Origin: Alopecurus myosuroides
Lineage: Eukaryota; Streptophyta; Magnoliopsida; Poales; Poaceae
DNA: 64,000 bases
Direction: 5' to 3'
Assembly (NCBI GenBank): GCA_028641055.1
Contig: CM054058.1
Location: forward strand, 87,121,927 to 87,185,926
Made by a program: the position numbers and the translations under genes. This document shows positions 35,801-46,599 of this stretch, one piece after another (the first letter of the stretch is position 1; every line of letters starts with the position of its first letter). The notes below the pieces were generated by a model. The model searched no databases, had not been told where the DNA came from, and worked only from the letters and a program-made list of their open reading frames with translations.

Positions 35801-37093
35801 CTGATAAGAAGAAAACAATGAGATGTCAGCACACACATGAATGTTTGCACCTGTGTCAATCCACCAATCAGTAGACTGACAAACTGAAAATACAGTAAAC
35901 AAATTACCATACCCAGATGCCCCATTCTCATTGTTGCTCACGATCATGTTGACAGCCTTGGAATCCTGTCCTGGCTTCACATACTTCTTTGGGCACTTCC
36001 CAGCCCAGTGTTCCAGTGAACCACAAGTGAAGCAGCCATCTTTCTTCTTATCCTTCTTGAAGGTCTTCTTAGCCTTCTTCTTGAAGTCGGTATTCTGCTG
36101 GACACCAGTCCTCGCCTTGTTCTTGTGGGAGTTGTAGTTCTTCTGTACCATATTGGCCGCAGAAGTCCCTTCATTCCCTTTTCCATGCGAGTCCTTTGCC
36201 CTCGAATTCTGCTCAACACTCAGATGGCCGATGACATCCTCTACTGAGAATTCACGCCTCTGATGTTTCAGAGTAGTGGCAAAGCTCCTCCAGGAATTAG
36301 GCAGCTTGGCGATTATGCATCCCGCGACATACTTGCCCGGTAACACGCACTTGAGAATTTCAAGCTCCTTAGCGATGCACTGTATCTCATGAGACTGCTC
36401 CAAAACAGAACGGTTTTCGACCATTCTGTAGTCATGGAACTGCTCTATACTGTACATCTCGCTGCCAGCATCGGTTGCGCCGAATTTGGATTCGAGCGCC
36501 TCCCACAAGTCCTTGGCAACCCGCACATGTAAATATGCGTCAACAAACTTCTCTCCGATCACGCTTAGAACGCATCCAACAAAGACGACGGTGGCATCCC
36601 TAAACGCCTTCTCCTGATCAGGAGTAATCGTTTCCGTGGGAGTGACACCGACGACCCAGAACACGTTCATAGCCGTGAGCCATAAGAATGTTTTGGTCTG
36701 CCAACGCTTAAAGTACGTCCCCGTAAACGGGTCCGGTTTCAGTGCAGTAGCAAAACCATGAATCGAAAATTGCCTACACATATTAGGTTTTTGGATTGTT
36801 AGGAATTTAGGCAATTTACAGATTAAATTAATCCAAGTATAAACCACGATCATGACGTAAGCATACTGATAATTAACCATATTCATGCATACTAGGTTGA
36901 CAGTAGACACATCTACGCAAACTACTAGTATCGCACACATGGAAATAACAAGGGCAGGGATAAACATGTTATACCCTGCAGTTGGCCAATTGGCAGTAGC
37001 CGTAGCAGAGGCGGCGGCCGCGGCGGCGGCAGCAGCAGCGGCCTCGGTGGCAGCAGCGGCGGCAGCAGCAGCTCGATCGGCATCGGTGGCCAT
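32855..37093 (-). CDS. Copia gag-pol polyprotein, 1412 aa, intact (copy 2)
   Basis: Same length and domain order as the copy 1 polyprotein. I find two amino-acid differences: GGEY (here) versus GGDY next to the second integrase Asp, and Asp versus Ala in the LVN-x-MLD segment 42 residues further on. The usual family residue is Glu in GGEY, so copy 2 keeps the ancestral state at that site. The frame again begins in the 5' LTR (99 codons, 37093 down to 36797). Confidence 0.95.
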   Translation of the reverse strand: MATDADRAAAAAAAATEAAAAAAAAAAASATATANWPTAGYNMFIPALVISMCAILVVCVDVSTVNLVCMNMVNYQYAYVMIVVYTWINLICKLPKFLTIQKPNMCRQFSIHGFATALKPDPFTGTYFKRWQTKTFLWLTAMNVFWVVGVTPTETITPDQEKAFRDATVVFVGCVLSVIGEKFVDAYLHVRVAKDLWEALESKFGATDAGSEMYSIEQFHDYRMVENRSVLEQSHEIQCIAKELEILKCVLPGKYVAGCIIAKLPNSWRSFATTLKHQRREFSVEDVIGHLSVEQNSRAKDSHGKGNEGTSAANMVQKNYNSHKNKARTGVQQNTDFKKKAKKTFKKDKKKDGCFTCGSLEHWAGKCPKKYVKPGQDSKAVNMIVSNNENGASGYGNLFTVFSVCQSTDWWIDTGANIHVCADISLFSSYQVTRNGSVLMGNGASASVLGVGTVDPKFTSGRIVQLKNVQHVPAIKKNLVSGSLLCREGFKLVFESNKLVVTKYGLFVGKGYECGGLFRFSLADFCNKVVNNIHSSVNETEVWHSRLCHVGFSCMTRLAKLNLIPSFTLAKGSKCHSCVQAKQPRKPHKAAEERHLAPLELIHSDLCEMNGVLTKGGKRYFMTLIDDSTRFCYVYLLNTKDEALHYFKIYKAEVENQLEKKIKRIRSDRGGEYFSNEFDSFCAEHGIIHERTPPYSPQSNGVAERKNRTLTDLVNDMLDTSGLSKAWWGEAILTSCHVLNKVPTKDNEVTPYEQWEKRKTTLSYLRTWGCLAKVNVPIPKKRKLGPKTVDCVNLGYAKNSVGYRFLVVKSEVPDVKVGTILESKDATFFEDIFPMRDMQSTSRQESEETPEPAIPMEYYEQTHDENPEKDDEETLGRGKRQRTAKSFGDDFLVYLVDDTPTSISEAYASPDADYWREAVRSEMDSIMANGTWEITERPYGCKPLGCKWVFKKKLRPDGTIEKYKARLVAKGYSQKEDEDFFDTYSPVARLTTIRVLLSLAASHGLLVHQMDVKTAFLNGELDEEIYMQQPDGFVLDGQEGKVCKLLKSLYGLKQAPKQWHEKFNTTLTSVGFVVNEADKCVYYRHGGGEGVILCLYVDDILIFGTNLKVINEVKSFLSQNFEMKDLGVADVILNIKLLRNNEGGITLLQSHYVEKVLSRFGYSDCKTSPTPYDPSVRIRKFEGTAKDQLRYSQVIGSLMYLASATRPDIMFAVCKLSRFVSNPGDVHWHAVERIMRYLKGTVNHGLHYSGYPSVLEGYCDANWISDADEMKATTGYVFTLGGGAVSWKSCKQTILTRSTMEAELTALDTSSVEAGWLRDLLMDLPVVEKPVPAILMNCDNQTVIVKVKSSKDNAQSTKHIKMRLKAVRHLRNSGVIAVDYIQSAKNLADPFTKGLSRVVIESASREMGMRPT

Positions 37094-37620
37094 GTTGACG
37101 ATGAGGGCGACGCGGTAGTAGACGTACAGCAGCAGCGAGCAGTCGCGTAGGAGACGCTCCCCAAAAACCTAATCGCCCCTCTCCCGTACAGGATCTGGAG
37201 AGGCGGGGTTTCGGCCGGGTAGGAGAACGGTCAATTTAATTGGCGTTTACTACAGCCGTTACCACGTGATAAAGGCGGCGTTTTACTGCGCGCAGTTATC
37301 ACACGCGTATTATTGACTCCCCGTTTCCGACTGCCAAAATAAAGGCATCGGCTCGGCTCATTCCCGCAACCCGCGGCGCGGCGCGTCGTGGCGAGGCGGG
37401 CGGCGGAGGAGGAGGAGCGCGCGTGTGGAACACCTCCACTACTCCTCTCTCTTCATACCAACTCACACTAGTGGGGAGAGAGCTCACCTTATAAACTGGT
37501 GCAAAACTCTCCCAACTAGCAATGTGGGACTAAACTCCCACCATTTGCTATGGCAGCATGGGCCTTAGGGATTAAATTGAAATTGCCTAATGGGCCTTCT
37601 AGCCCATTCGAATTTCAGCA
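36797..37620 (-). repeat. 5' LTR of copia element (copy 2)
   Basis: 824 bp; shares both large deletions of the copy 1 5' LTR and is 5 bp shorter in a GGCGC repeat near 37380. Confidence 0.92.
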
Positions 37621-37625
37621 CAAAT

Positions 37626-37840
37626 TTGTATTAGGATCAAAACATTCTGGATGCAAATTGCTCCAGCCATTCAAAATAAAAACACATGCATGATACATGC
37701 ATGTATCCATCATATGGTACATGTGTTTATGTTTTCTCCTGCCAGCAACGTACATTCATAATATGCAGTATCATGTTACAACTTCTCATGTATGTCGACA
37801 ACCTTACAATCTTTCTAGGAAAAACGAGAGAGAAACTGAA
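37626..37840. other. 3' flank of RING gene, empty hAT site (copy 2)
   Basis: Contains the single ATTAGGAT target (37630-37637) occupied by the hAT MITE in copy 1, and CATGCATG-containing sequence downstream of the RING stop codon. Confidence 0.7.
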
Positions 37841-38521
37841 CTACTCAATATCAGGCAGTTCAAGGAACTCTGGCAGGGACGAGTGCCAGACGTCGCCCCG
37901 GCACACGGGACACGTCCTCTCCGTGGAGAACCACGTGGAAATGCACCGGTGGTGAAACGCGTGTTCACAGCCCGGTAGCTCCACCGCCGACTCACGCTCC
38001 AGGCCATCAAAGCAGATCGTGCAGTCGTTCTTCTCTCCCGGCGCCGTCGACGCCAGCCACTCCCTGCTCGCCATCAGGAGAGCCCGTTCGTCGTGTATGA
38101 CCCGGCGGTGGACCTCCAACGTAAAGAAGAAGGTGAATCCGTTGCCACGGTGCGCGGCGCCGACGATCTCCGGCACGAGGCCCGCTGGCACGACGGCGTC
38201 CCACTCGTCCTCCGTGAGGCGCAGAGACCGGAGCTGCGGGATTTCCGCCAGCATTCCGCGAAGGGTGCCGCGGCAGGCGGCGGCGCTCCAGAGCGCGGCG
38301 AGGTCGGCGACGGCGAACGTCGTCGTGGTGATCCCGGCGGCGTGCTCCTGCTGGACCACATCCTGTTCCCGCTCGGCGCCGCGCCTCCAGAACATGAAGG
38401 AACACGTCGCGAGGCAGGCGACGCTCACTGCGAATTTGCCGGCCGGCGCTGCCGCCTCGTAGAAGCAGAACGTTGAGGCCTCGACCCGGCTCTGGGTTAG
38501 GGGCGCGGGGGCGTCTGCCAT
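37841..38521 (-). CDS. RING-H2 finger protein, putative E3 ubiquitin ligase (copy 2)
   Basis: Encodes a protein identical to the copy 1 product (226 aa from the ATG at 38521; frame open to 38629). C3H2C3 RING-H2 at residues 167-207, hydrophobic segment 30-45. The 5' flank is the same as in copy 1 for more than 4 kb, while the 3' flank lacks the hAT insertion. Two identical intact copies mean doubled dosage unless one is silent. Confidence 0.85.
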   Translation of the reverse strand: MADAPAPLTQSRVEASTFCFYEAAAPAGKFAVSVACLATCSFMFWRRGAEREQDVVQQEHAAGITTTTFAVADLAALWSAAACRGTLRGMLAEIPQLRSLRLTEDEWDAVVPAGLVPEIVGAAHRGNGFTFFFTLEVHRRVIHDERALLMASREWLASTAPGEKNDCTICFDGLERESAVELPGCEHAFHHRCISTWFSTERTCPVCRGDVWHSSLPEFLELPDIE

Positions 38522-38580
38522 CTTCGGCGTTGCGTTGTTGATCACTGGGTGCTGTGTTGTGGTGTGCCGCCTTGGCGTCG

Positions 38581-38589
38581 CGGTATAAG
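38581..38589 (-). promoter_or_regulatory. Candidate TATA box of RING-H2 gene (copy 2)
   Basis: Same CTTATACCG at the same distance from the ATG as in copy 1. Confidence 0.45.
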
Positions 38590-39215
38590 TAACACTCCTG
38601 GCGCCATTAGCGTCCCGCCGGAATTTCAAATTCCAGTCGGAATGCGATGCGAATGCAACCTCACGTTTTCGTACGGATTTCTTTCCTTTCTTGAGAGGAA
38701 CGTGTTGACGTCGATGGGCTGGGTTCTTTCGAACTGAACCAAGCTCCTCGACCCAGTCCGCAATTCATGGGCTATCTCCAAACAAATTCCTTTATAACGC
38801 CTGCAAGATAAGTTAGGATAGGACGCCCCATGTCCTCCGCCTTCGCCGTCCAGCCCACTAAAGCGAGCATTTGGTTTCTTCTATTTCATTTTTTTTTGCT
38901 AGTGTTTTCGTTTCTTTTTTCCATTACTTTTTTTCTTCCTATAAATATGTTGTTCTTTTCATTTTTTTTTCTTAACAATCACATGACTTTTTATTGTTGC
39001 AATACATGATTTTCTTTTAACGTGAACAACTATTTTGTACTACATAAAACCACATTTTTGTCACATGAACTTTATTGTTAACCTTGTGAATAATGTTTTT
39101 TGAAAAAAAGGGATGTTTTAAAATTAATGTATTCTTTTAGATACACTAGCATTTTTTACAAACTTCGTCAAATTTTTTGGACACCGTGAACATTTTCGCT
39201 AAAGTTTCAAAAATA

Positions 39216-41068
39216 CCTCCTGTAGAAACAAGAGCTTTAGTCCGGAGCATTAGTCTCGGTTACATTACAAACCGGGACTAGTGCTCCGGTTCCATCTCCC
39301 TCGATCGTAAGAAAAGGCTTGGGTGAGCTAGTCCTGGTCTGAACGGGACCTCTAGTCCCGGTTCGTAACACGGCCCGGGACTAGAGGGTTATGGCTTCGT
39401 TATGATAGGTGTGAGAACCTCTAGTCCCAGGTTGTGTTACGAACCGGGACTAGAGGTCCTGTGTTCCTTTATAACAGGCGTTGCCTCTTCACTTTGCTCT
39501 GTTTTTCCATTTTGGAGGTGAGTGGTGTGTGCTACTTTGCTTTTCATTTCGTATACACTAGAGGTGTTCGATAAAATTCACGAGCTAGCTAGCTTCATTG
39601 ATCTCTTCTATTTTTCACCACCGAGCTCGATTTTTTCCCTATTTTCTTCACGATTGGTGAAGCCTTGGTGTTGCCTATACTATTGGAGTGTTCTAAGAGA
39701 TTAGCACCTAAACCTAAATACTAATTTTAGCATCGTGATTGCATTTGATATACTTATACAATAACGCAGATGCACGAGCAATGGATGTAAGGAACTAACC
39801 GACGATATATCGAGTTCATTGATAGCGTGAATGATTTCCTATGTGTGGTTGATGCGAACAAGCGGAATGGTTTTGTATTTTGTCCATGTAGTGTCTATAA
39901 GAATCAGAATAATTACTCTGACTCAATAATCCTTCACATCCACCCGTTTTGGTCTGGTTTCATGCCCAGCTATAGTTGTTGGACAAAACACGGAGAGAGA
40001 GAGGTTATAATGTAACAGAACGAGGAAGAACGGGATCATGACAACTACCGTCGACAAATCTATCGTCACTTGCAATGTTCTGTAAGTGATTTATTAATGT
40101 AATTAAGTCTTTTGTCGCTTGATATGCTGACTATATTCTTTTGTACGCTATTATGCAGATTGAAGATGCTAGAATGCACAAGAAAGAGTTTATTTTAAGT
40201 TGGGTTCATTGACCCATATATCGTCAATGAACATGTGTTAAAGCAGCACCCCGACGACGTGGAGAATGACTTGTACAAATTTTTAGTTGACCAAAACTTC
40301 GTTTCCGAAATACTATTTCCTCACAACTTTTAGTGAGTGTTTCCGTCTTTGTACACATTCTTTTTTTGCTTACTCGATGTTAAATCCAATTGATGAGTTA
40401 TCCACGTCTTCTTATGTAAGCGTCCGCATTCACTCGATTTTGCTAAGCATAAACCTTGACAAGTCCGAAGTTGAAGTCATGGACTCATTAAATATGAGCC
40501 ACAACCAGTGGAAAGGAATGAAAGAAATGCTTCAAAAGTAATTACAATAAGTATCGCATTATATGGGTCTATTTCTCGTTCATTTCCTGATATCAACTAA
40601 TTAGTAACTCATTTGTTCAATTTCCTTGCCAAGCATGTGTTGGAAACGGTTTAAATCCGTCACACAAGGTGAATTCTAAAATGAGCTAACTTTTAAATCG
40701 GTGAAGAGTTTGCAGCAGCCACCGGGGACTAATTTATGTGGATTCTACATCTGCGAATATATTCGGTCGTTGACCACTGAGCGGAGACATAATACGAACA
40801 CACTTAAAGTATGTAAACACAAATTCACAGTTTTATTTTATTACCACATATATGAATTGTGTAGAGTTTCAGTCAACTTTTCCATATTTATCTCCTTATA
40901 TGAAAGATCGTGAATATACGGCAGAACCTCCTACGAAACGAGCGCCTACGAGCAATTCAAGAGAAATTGACGGGATTTTGTTGATGGAGGTCATTGATAA
41001 AAAAGGAAAACAATATGTGCAGGACGCTGAACTCGATTTAGGTGGAGCACTATCCTGAATTCATGTTC
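39216..41068 (+). mobile_element. Decayed CACTA remnant with TAD and Ulp1-like pieces (copy 2)
   Basis: Collinear with 14706-16558; TAD-like piece at 39772-40015, Ulp1-like pieces about 40350-40770. It shares the same lesions, so it was already a remnant before the duplication. Confidence 0.6.
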
Positions 41069-41108
41069 AACTCAATGTGATACATATGTTCGAAATTGTA
41101 TATATGTA

Positions 41109-41115
<7 letters not shown>

Positions 41116-41180
<65 letters not shown>
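41116..41180. repeat. AT dinucleotide microsatellite (copy 2)
   Basis: About 32 AT units, 26 bp longer than in copy 1. Confidence 0.97.
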
Positions 41181-41182
<2 letters not shown>

Positions 41183-41713
41183 TCGCAAGAGATCTAATAT
41201 TATATATATGCATCTACTTATACTTCGTGTATGTAGTAGCGTAGAATATGTGTATAGAAACATGTTTGAATACAAATTAATCACAACTAGCAAACAAGCC
41301 CGTGCGCTGCTACGGGTGAGAAATTAAATTGAGAAAACACGTAACCACAATCATAATCATTTTAAATATGTCCGTGCATTGTTACGAGTCCACTTTTATT
41401 GAATATTTCGTCCATGTAATGGCAGCGCAGTGAGATGAAGGAACTCTCTATCAGTAAAAATGTGTAGATTCCTGTTACATGTTCCTTCACTTCTACATGA
41501 GAAAATAAAAGTTTGATTCTCTTCATTAATTTCTTCATGATCTTTTATGAAAATTTGTAGTTGAGGAAAATACAATATGACCACTTTACACGAACTCACA
41601 TCCTAAATAGAAAATGTGAAGTTCTCCGCATAAGTTTATCAAGATCAATGGAAGAAAGTGCGAGGACTCCAAAAATATGATGACAAATCTAAATAAGATG
41701 AATGCTTAACTGC

Positions 41714-41934
41714 ATACAAAATTAGATGTGGACGATTATTCCATTGCCAACGAAGCCAAGAAGTCCAGTGCGCTGCCAGTGACCATCGCCGCCGGTTGTG
41801 CCCTGGAAATAGCCGCGTCCATTTTCACGAGGGCAACCTACACCACCAGCAAGCTCAACATGGTGGCCCTGCCTGGCTGGGACGGCGCGACCGGGAAGAA
41901 CATCCTCGGCGATATTGCCGCAAAGCTCAAATAG
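41714..41934 (+). pseudogene. GC-rich gene-like fragment of unknown family (copy 2)
   Basis: Same sequence as 17178-17398, ending in the same double stop. Family not recognised. Confidence 0.35.
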
Positions 41935-42838
41935 TAATTCTTCAAGGGAGCCGACGTGACCTTCAAGGCAAGAATAATCACACATGAGGTTACCTCCTTC
42001 GTATGTTCAAAAAAAAAAGGTTACCTCCTTCGATCTTGCTCACATATATTTTCATTTGTTTCTGACATAAGAATCCCGGTTAGACGCACCGGTCCGAAGC
42101 CTGCCATTGTGAGGATCCACCCACATCTCGGATTGAGAAGGGCGGTAGGGGATATGTCTGGGCGTGAATCCATTGACATAGTCGGAGGCGGCACCATGCC
42201 AAGATCGCTTGCGGTTTGCTAGATTCCTCCGGTCCTTCCGGCGAGTATTTGCTGCCTCCTGTTATGGCCTGTCTTTTTGGAGAATATGCCCCGAAGCCGG
42301 CCGACGTTGAAGTCTGTAATGAGTAATGACGACAACTGATAACCTCTGAATTTTTTTTGGACGGAATCTGCGACAAAAAAGTTCGACGTTGGGTGGTCCT
42401 AAAATTCTCTGTCTAGCGTGGTGGAGAGACAAACTATCGTCCTATTCACCGGTAGAAAAATGGCCTACAGTCCCGGTTCGCCAGGCCCATTAATCCCGTC
42501 CAGGCAACCGGGACTAGCTACGCGCGACTAAAGGCCCCCCCCTATAGTCCCGCTACTTACGGACCGGAACTAAAGGCCCGTCCACGTGGGCGGGTGGCGG
42601 AGCCTGGGGTCGGAGGACATTTAGTCCCGGTTGGCCACATGAACCGGGACTAGATTTATTTCGTAATTTTTTTAATTCATTTGGTTTCTAATTATTTTTC
42701 TCACCTTTTTTCACTCCCTTTTTTTTCACTCCCTCTCCCTTTTTTTTCACTCCCTTCTTTTTTTCACAATTTGTATTATTTGCTTTGCTTAGTGTCTAAC
42801 TAAGATTATCCCTAGTCAAATTACTTACTCATGGTCAT

Positions 42839-42901
42839 ACTTCCCGCTCGGTCACCCATCCTCCCACTACTCTAGCACTAGCACGCTTAACTTCCGAGTT
42901 C
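42839..42901 (-). other. 5S rRNA-derived fragment inside CACTA (copy 2)
   Basis: As at 18303-18365, with one substitution between copies (CTAGCACTAGC here, CTAGTACTAGC there). It lies downstream of the exonuclease gene within the element. Confidence 0.75.
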
Positions 42902-43082
42902 CATCCCGTCCCGAATCCAAGTGTTTCTCACGCATGTATGTGATAGTAGTATCATATCAATCTTATTAACATGTTAGTCGAAGCCACATTTCTTAATTGT
43001 TTGAATTGCAAATAAATCTTTTAATAAACAAAAGTAATGATGTAATTAATAATTTTGAATAAATAAATAAACATTAACTTTT

Positions 43083-43385
43083 AATTTGTATTATTTCTAA
43101 AAATACAAATAATATATCCAAAAATTGAGAAAAATAGAACTGATTCATTTTAAAATCTTAAAATTACAAATAATATATCAAAAATGAAGAACAATAATAC
43201 TAATTAATTTTAAAATCTTAAAATACAAATAGTATATCAAAAATTAAGAACAATAATACAAATTCATTTTAAAATCTTAAAAATACAAATAATATATCAA
43301 AAAATGAAGAAAAATAATACTAATTCATTTTAAAATCTTAAAATGAAAAAATATATAAAAAATAAAGAACAATAATACAAACAAT
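43083..43385. repeat. AT-rich minisatellite, period about 60 bp
   Basis: Four to five imperfect units containing ATTCATTTTAAAATCTTAAA and AATAATATATCAAAAA; successive starts near 43143, 43203, 43262 and 43323. It is followed by three AGAGTCGATCACA words (43402, 43430 and 43466 areas). Confidence 0.85.
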
Positions 43386-43552
43386 ATTAATTACATGCAT
43401 AGAGTCGATCACACATAACACATGACATAGAGTCGATCACATTTCATAATTAACATATATATATAGAGTCGATCACAAAAGTTATCCATTACATATATAT
43501 ACTACTAATTATAGATAACCATTACATGCGCAATATCGAACGCATACATCAT

Positions 43553-44274
43553 CTATGGCCCCGCCGAGTAGATGCGGAACAACTCGTACGCAACATACGC
43601 ATCTATGGCCGCATACTTGAGGTTCGTCATGCGCAATGGGGTCTCCTCCCAATAGTAGTGATTGTCCCGGTGGAAATCAGTCTTCATCCGGTGATAGCAG
43701 GGGTCGATTAAGTAGCTTGCCATGACAGCCATCCCGGTCTTTGGCCCGGTGAACTGGATAAGATTCTGAAGATCAATATAGTGATCTTCAGGTATCACAA
43801 CACCGATGCGCGCCAACTTCACGCGGTCTTGCGTGATGTCAACGCTGCAAAAGTCAAACCCATTGTAGACAAGAAAATCAACAAGGTCCGGGCAATGCCT
43901 TGAGCTACTGTAACAACAAAAATAGGCTATGTGTTAGATTAGTTGCAGCACATATGTATTCTTCACATGCAACCAAAAAACCCGAAATGCATGCATGCAA
44001 GATTTGTACGTGGACGTGTGCTAGCTTCTACGTACCTTGACCATTGGAAGACCAACACCGTCTCCTTGAACGAAATCTGGATGACGGCAACATCCTGCTG
44101 ATTCGCCGTGTACTCCAGATCGAGCCCAAAGAACCGGTGTTCTTCGGGAGCTGCCCAATACAGATCGGCCAAACGACCTAGAGCTTCAGGCAGCCGCGCG
44201 CAACTGTTGCTGAAGAGCACGTCCAAATCCTTGCCGCATGGTGTCTTCCCATCGTATTCCGTCCATTCAGCCAT
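43553..44274 (-). CDS. DEDDy 3'-5' exonuclease (WRN/RNase D-like), two exons, within CACTA
   Basis: Exon 1 is 44274-44036 and exon 2 is 43907-43553 on the minus strand; the 128-bp intron has a GT donor (AAG/GTACGTAG) and an AG acceptor after a T-rich tract (TTTGTTGTTACAG). The joined frame is 197 codons plus stop, without lesions. Exo I FFGLDLEYT gives D52 and E54; exo II gives D107 (QDRVKL); exo III KYAAIDAY gives Y178 and D182, the complete DEDDy metal-binding set. The product would hydrolyse DNA or RNA from 3' ends; substrate unknown. At 197 aa it is little more than the exonuclease domain, shorter than WRN but similar to small plant WRN-exo proteins. Both exons and the intron lie inside the CACTA termini, so it is a captured or element-borne gene. 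Start chosen at the first ATG before exo I. Confidence 0.8.
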
Positions 44275-44772
44275 TTTGCGTGCGTGTGCTTGAAATGGCG
44301 AGAGAGGAAGAACAGAGGAAGAACGAGGAAGAACAGAGGAAGAAGAGAGCGAGCAGTGGAAATGGCGCCCTCTGCCTCTTCGCGAAATAAAAACCGCCGC
44401 GGGAAGGCGAGAAGCCGATGTTTAGTCCCGGTTGGCCACGGGCACGGGGAATAAAGAGCCAATGGTCCCGGTTGGCCACGGGAACGGGGAATAAAGGACC
44501 AATAGTCCCGGGCGGCGAGGTCAACCGGAATTAATTCCCTCCACGCGCGGCAACGCGTTTCCCAAACCGCGACGTCTGACCTTCTGTCGCGGGTCTCCTG
44601 GCGACCCGGGAATAAAGACTCATTAGTCACGGGGCGCGACGCTTGGGGACTGATGCTGGCATACCGAAGGCCATTTTTCTACCAGTGATTGCACGTATTA
44701 TTATTTTTTGCTTATCGTATTGCTCGTATGTGTGTTTATATGGGATGCCGATCCAATCAGGCCTCCGTATCT

Positions 44773-45000
44773 TTTTTTGAGAAAATCAGGCCTCTGTATT
44801 CGAATAGGACACGTATACACATAGGATGCACCATGGCCCATTGACGTAGGCAAACAAGCCGGCCACTTCGTGTTGGATCCAGCAATTTTTTTGAGAAAAT
44901 CAGGCCTCTGTATTCGAATAGGACACGTATACACATAGGATGCACCATGAACCATTGACGTAGGCAAACAAGCCGGCCACTTCGTGTTGGATCCAGCAAT
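44773..45000. repeat. Direct tandem repeat, 2 x 114 bp
   Basis: Units 44773-44886 and 44887-45000 differ at about two positions (CATGGCCCATTG versus CATGAACCATTG). Both begin with a T run followed by GAGAAAATCAGG and end GGATCCAGCAAT. Confidence 0.93.
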
Positions 45001-45257
45001 CGGTTGGAAACAAGTCCAAAAAGATTCCAAGTCGTGCTCCATACAGGAACCAACAATCGAACACACGCGCATACGAACCAACTTCGTACAGATTCAAATC
45101 TAACGGTGGAGATATCCTAACCTACCAACCAACCAACTAACCATCAACACCTGAAGCCTTTTTATATAGTAGAGATTTGAAACAGAAATCAAATGGATCA
45201 CAAAAAGATGAAAAAGCACAAATCATGCTGCGGCAGAGAAACAGCTGAAAACTCTGC

Positions 45258-45479
45258 CTTGGCAGGAAAACTTTTAGTCCCGGTCCGTGTTACTGACCGG
45301 GACTAAAGGTCCTCCAGCCCGCAGAAGTAGGAATGGCCACGTGGAGGCCCTTTAGTACCGGTTCGTGAGCCACCGTGACTAAAGGGGGGCCTCTAGTCCC
45401 GGTTGGCTAGTCCCGGATTGAAATCCGGGACCGAAGACTGTTGCGGCCCGGGACTAGAGGCCTGTTTTCTACTGGTGTA
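45258..45479. mobile_element. CACTA-type MITE, partly degenerate
   Basis: Right end AGGCCTGTTTTCTACTGGTG is the inverse of a CACCAGTAGAAAACAGGCCT terminus. The left end CTTGGCAGGAAAAC..TTTAGTCCCGG is degenerate. Internally there are paired TTTAGTCCCGGT / CCGGGACTAAAGG motifs. No coding sequence. Confidence 0.6.
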
Positions 45480-46599
45480 CAATCGAGTTCAGCGAGGAAT
45501 ACAATCGATCTGAGTGAGGCATTCCAGTGTCATCAAGCATGGCTACCACATTTAACGCTTGTGTTCTCTTCTATTTCGGGCGAGAAGAAAAACATCTAAA
45601 AACTAAAAATGTTCATAAACCTGACTTGCGGTGAACACAGGGCATTAAGTTCAGCAAGCGTATAGTATGTTCGCGATCTCGCAACACACACCGGGAGTTC
45701 ATATTCCGTGGCAGAAATCACAATACACTCGACTATGATGACATTGTCCGTGCGAATTTGATAATCCAAATTATTTCTTTGTTGGCGTAATCTTTGTGTT
45801 TATATCCTAATGGTTTTTTTTACCATATAGAGCTAACATTTTAAACATGGCATATCCTCAAGCTACGATACAAAACTATGAAGTAGGACCCATCTAGGAA
45901 AGCGCCTAAGTATCAGGAAGGCTATTGAACATGTTATTATCTACAAAGCTTTTTGCAAAGTCGTTTAGACCATATTATAATATGAGTTCACGTTTATGTA
46001 AATAATACTACAAGATCTCCCACTTAAACGAATATCTCTCACATCGGTTTAGCGATTACACAATCCAAATCCACTACAACATCCCCAATCAGCACGGCTG
46101 ATAGCATAGCTTCAAAGGTAGATTTCACTATATCAATCACATCGTACATGTGACTCATGCTTAACCTTTCGATCACTTGTGTTCCGAGGCCATGTATGTA
46201 CATGTTAAGCTCGCCAGATTCCCCTTTAGCACAATTAAAGTGCTTACATGCCTTACACCCACCGTATCCTAATATAGAAATGAAGCACTGGATACTCACA
46301 ACCCACTTCATAACGAAGAAATTTCTTGGTGGTGCATGCCAAAGGGAAAACACTAATGCTGGAATTGATTTCAGGGATCATCTTGTATAGCTACCGATGT
46401 ATATACAATACAAACAATATATAAGATGCACCCATAGCATAAAATATGTAATACAATGTGATATGTTCCTCGCGTCTCCAGGTCGACAATTTGAACAATT
46501 CATAAACTTACTCAAAGGACATTTGTCTCTAATCTTATTTTCGTGTTTGCTCACAACACAAGGAAGTTTTCACCGTTTGCCTAAGGTTTTTTAGGAATC
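45480..46599. other. AT-rich intergenic sequence
   Basis: A 104-codon minus frame (46039-46353) has no domain I recognise; not called as a gene. Confidence 0.35.

Larger units (their letters stand above)
31258..37620 (-). mobile_element. Ty1/copia LTR retrotransposon, complete (copy 2)
   Basis: Duplicate of 6189-12553, not an independent insertion: it shares the CAAAT target duplication (31253-31257 and 37621-37625), the same flanks and the same LTR deletions. 3' LTR 31258-32309, internal region 32310-36796, 5' LTR 36797-37620. A few substitutions distinguish it from copy 1. Confidence 0.95.
18470..43005. repeat. Tandem segmental duplication, complete unit (copy 2)
   Basis: The unit is 24,536 bp. 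It starts inside the coding region of a Ty3/gypsy element and ends inside a CACTA element, which continues uninterrupted to 44687. The simplest reading is an original order of gypsy, spacer, copia/RING block, CACTA, with a tandem duplication joining an internal CACTA point to an internal gypsy point. The left flank of the window should therefore contain the 24297-25124 spacer and the gypsy LTR. The nine bases before the junction also fit the reading frame expected of the gypsy protein (L-F-E), suggesting breakpoint microhomology. Confidence 0.85.
42447..44687. mobile_element. Complete non-autonomous CACTA element carrying an exonuclease gene
   Basis: 2,241 bp with terminal inverted repeats CACCGGTAGAAAAATGGCC (left) and the reverse complement of CACTGGTAGAAAAATGGCC (right, 44669-44687), one mismatch. 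It is flanked by the 3-bp target duplication ATT (42444-42446 and 44688-44690), as expected for CACTA. Both subterminal zones carry repeated TAGTCCCGGTT motifs. It encodes no transposase. Inside are a 5S-like fragment, an AT-rich minisatellite and a two-exon exonuclease gene. The left 559 bp are duplicated in copy 1, so the 24.5-kb duplication broke within this element. Confidence 0.93.

Noticed and set aside
31258..37620. Second copia element as an independent insertion
   Set aside because: Flanks, target duplication and LTR deletions are identical to copy 1, so it arose through the segmental duplication.
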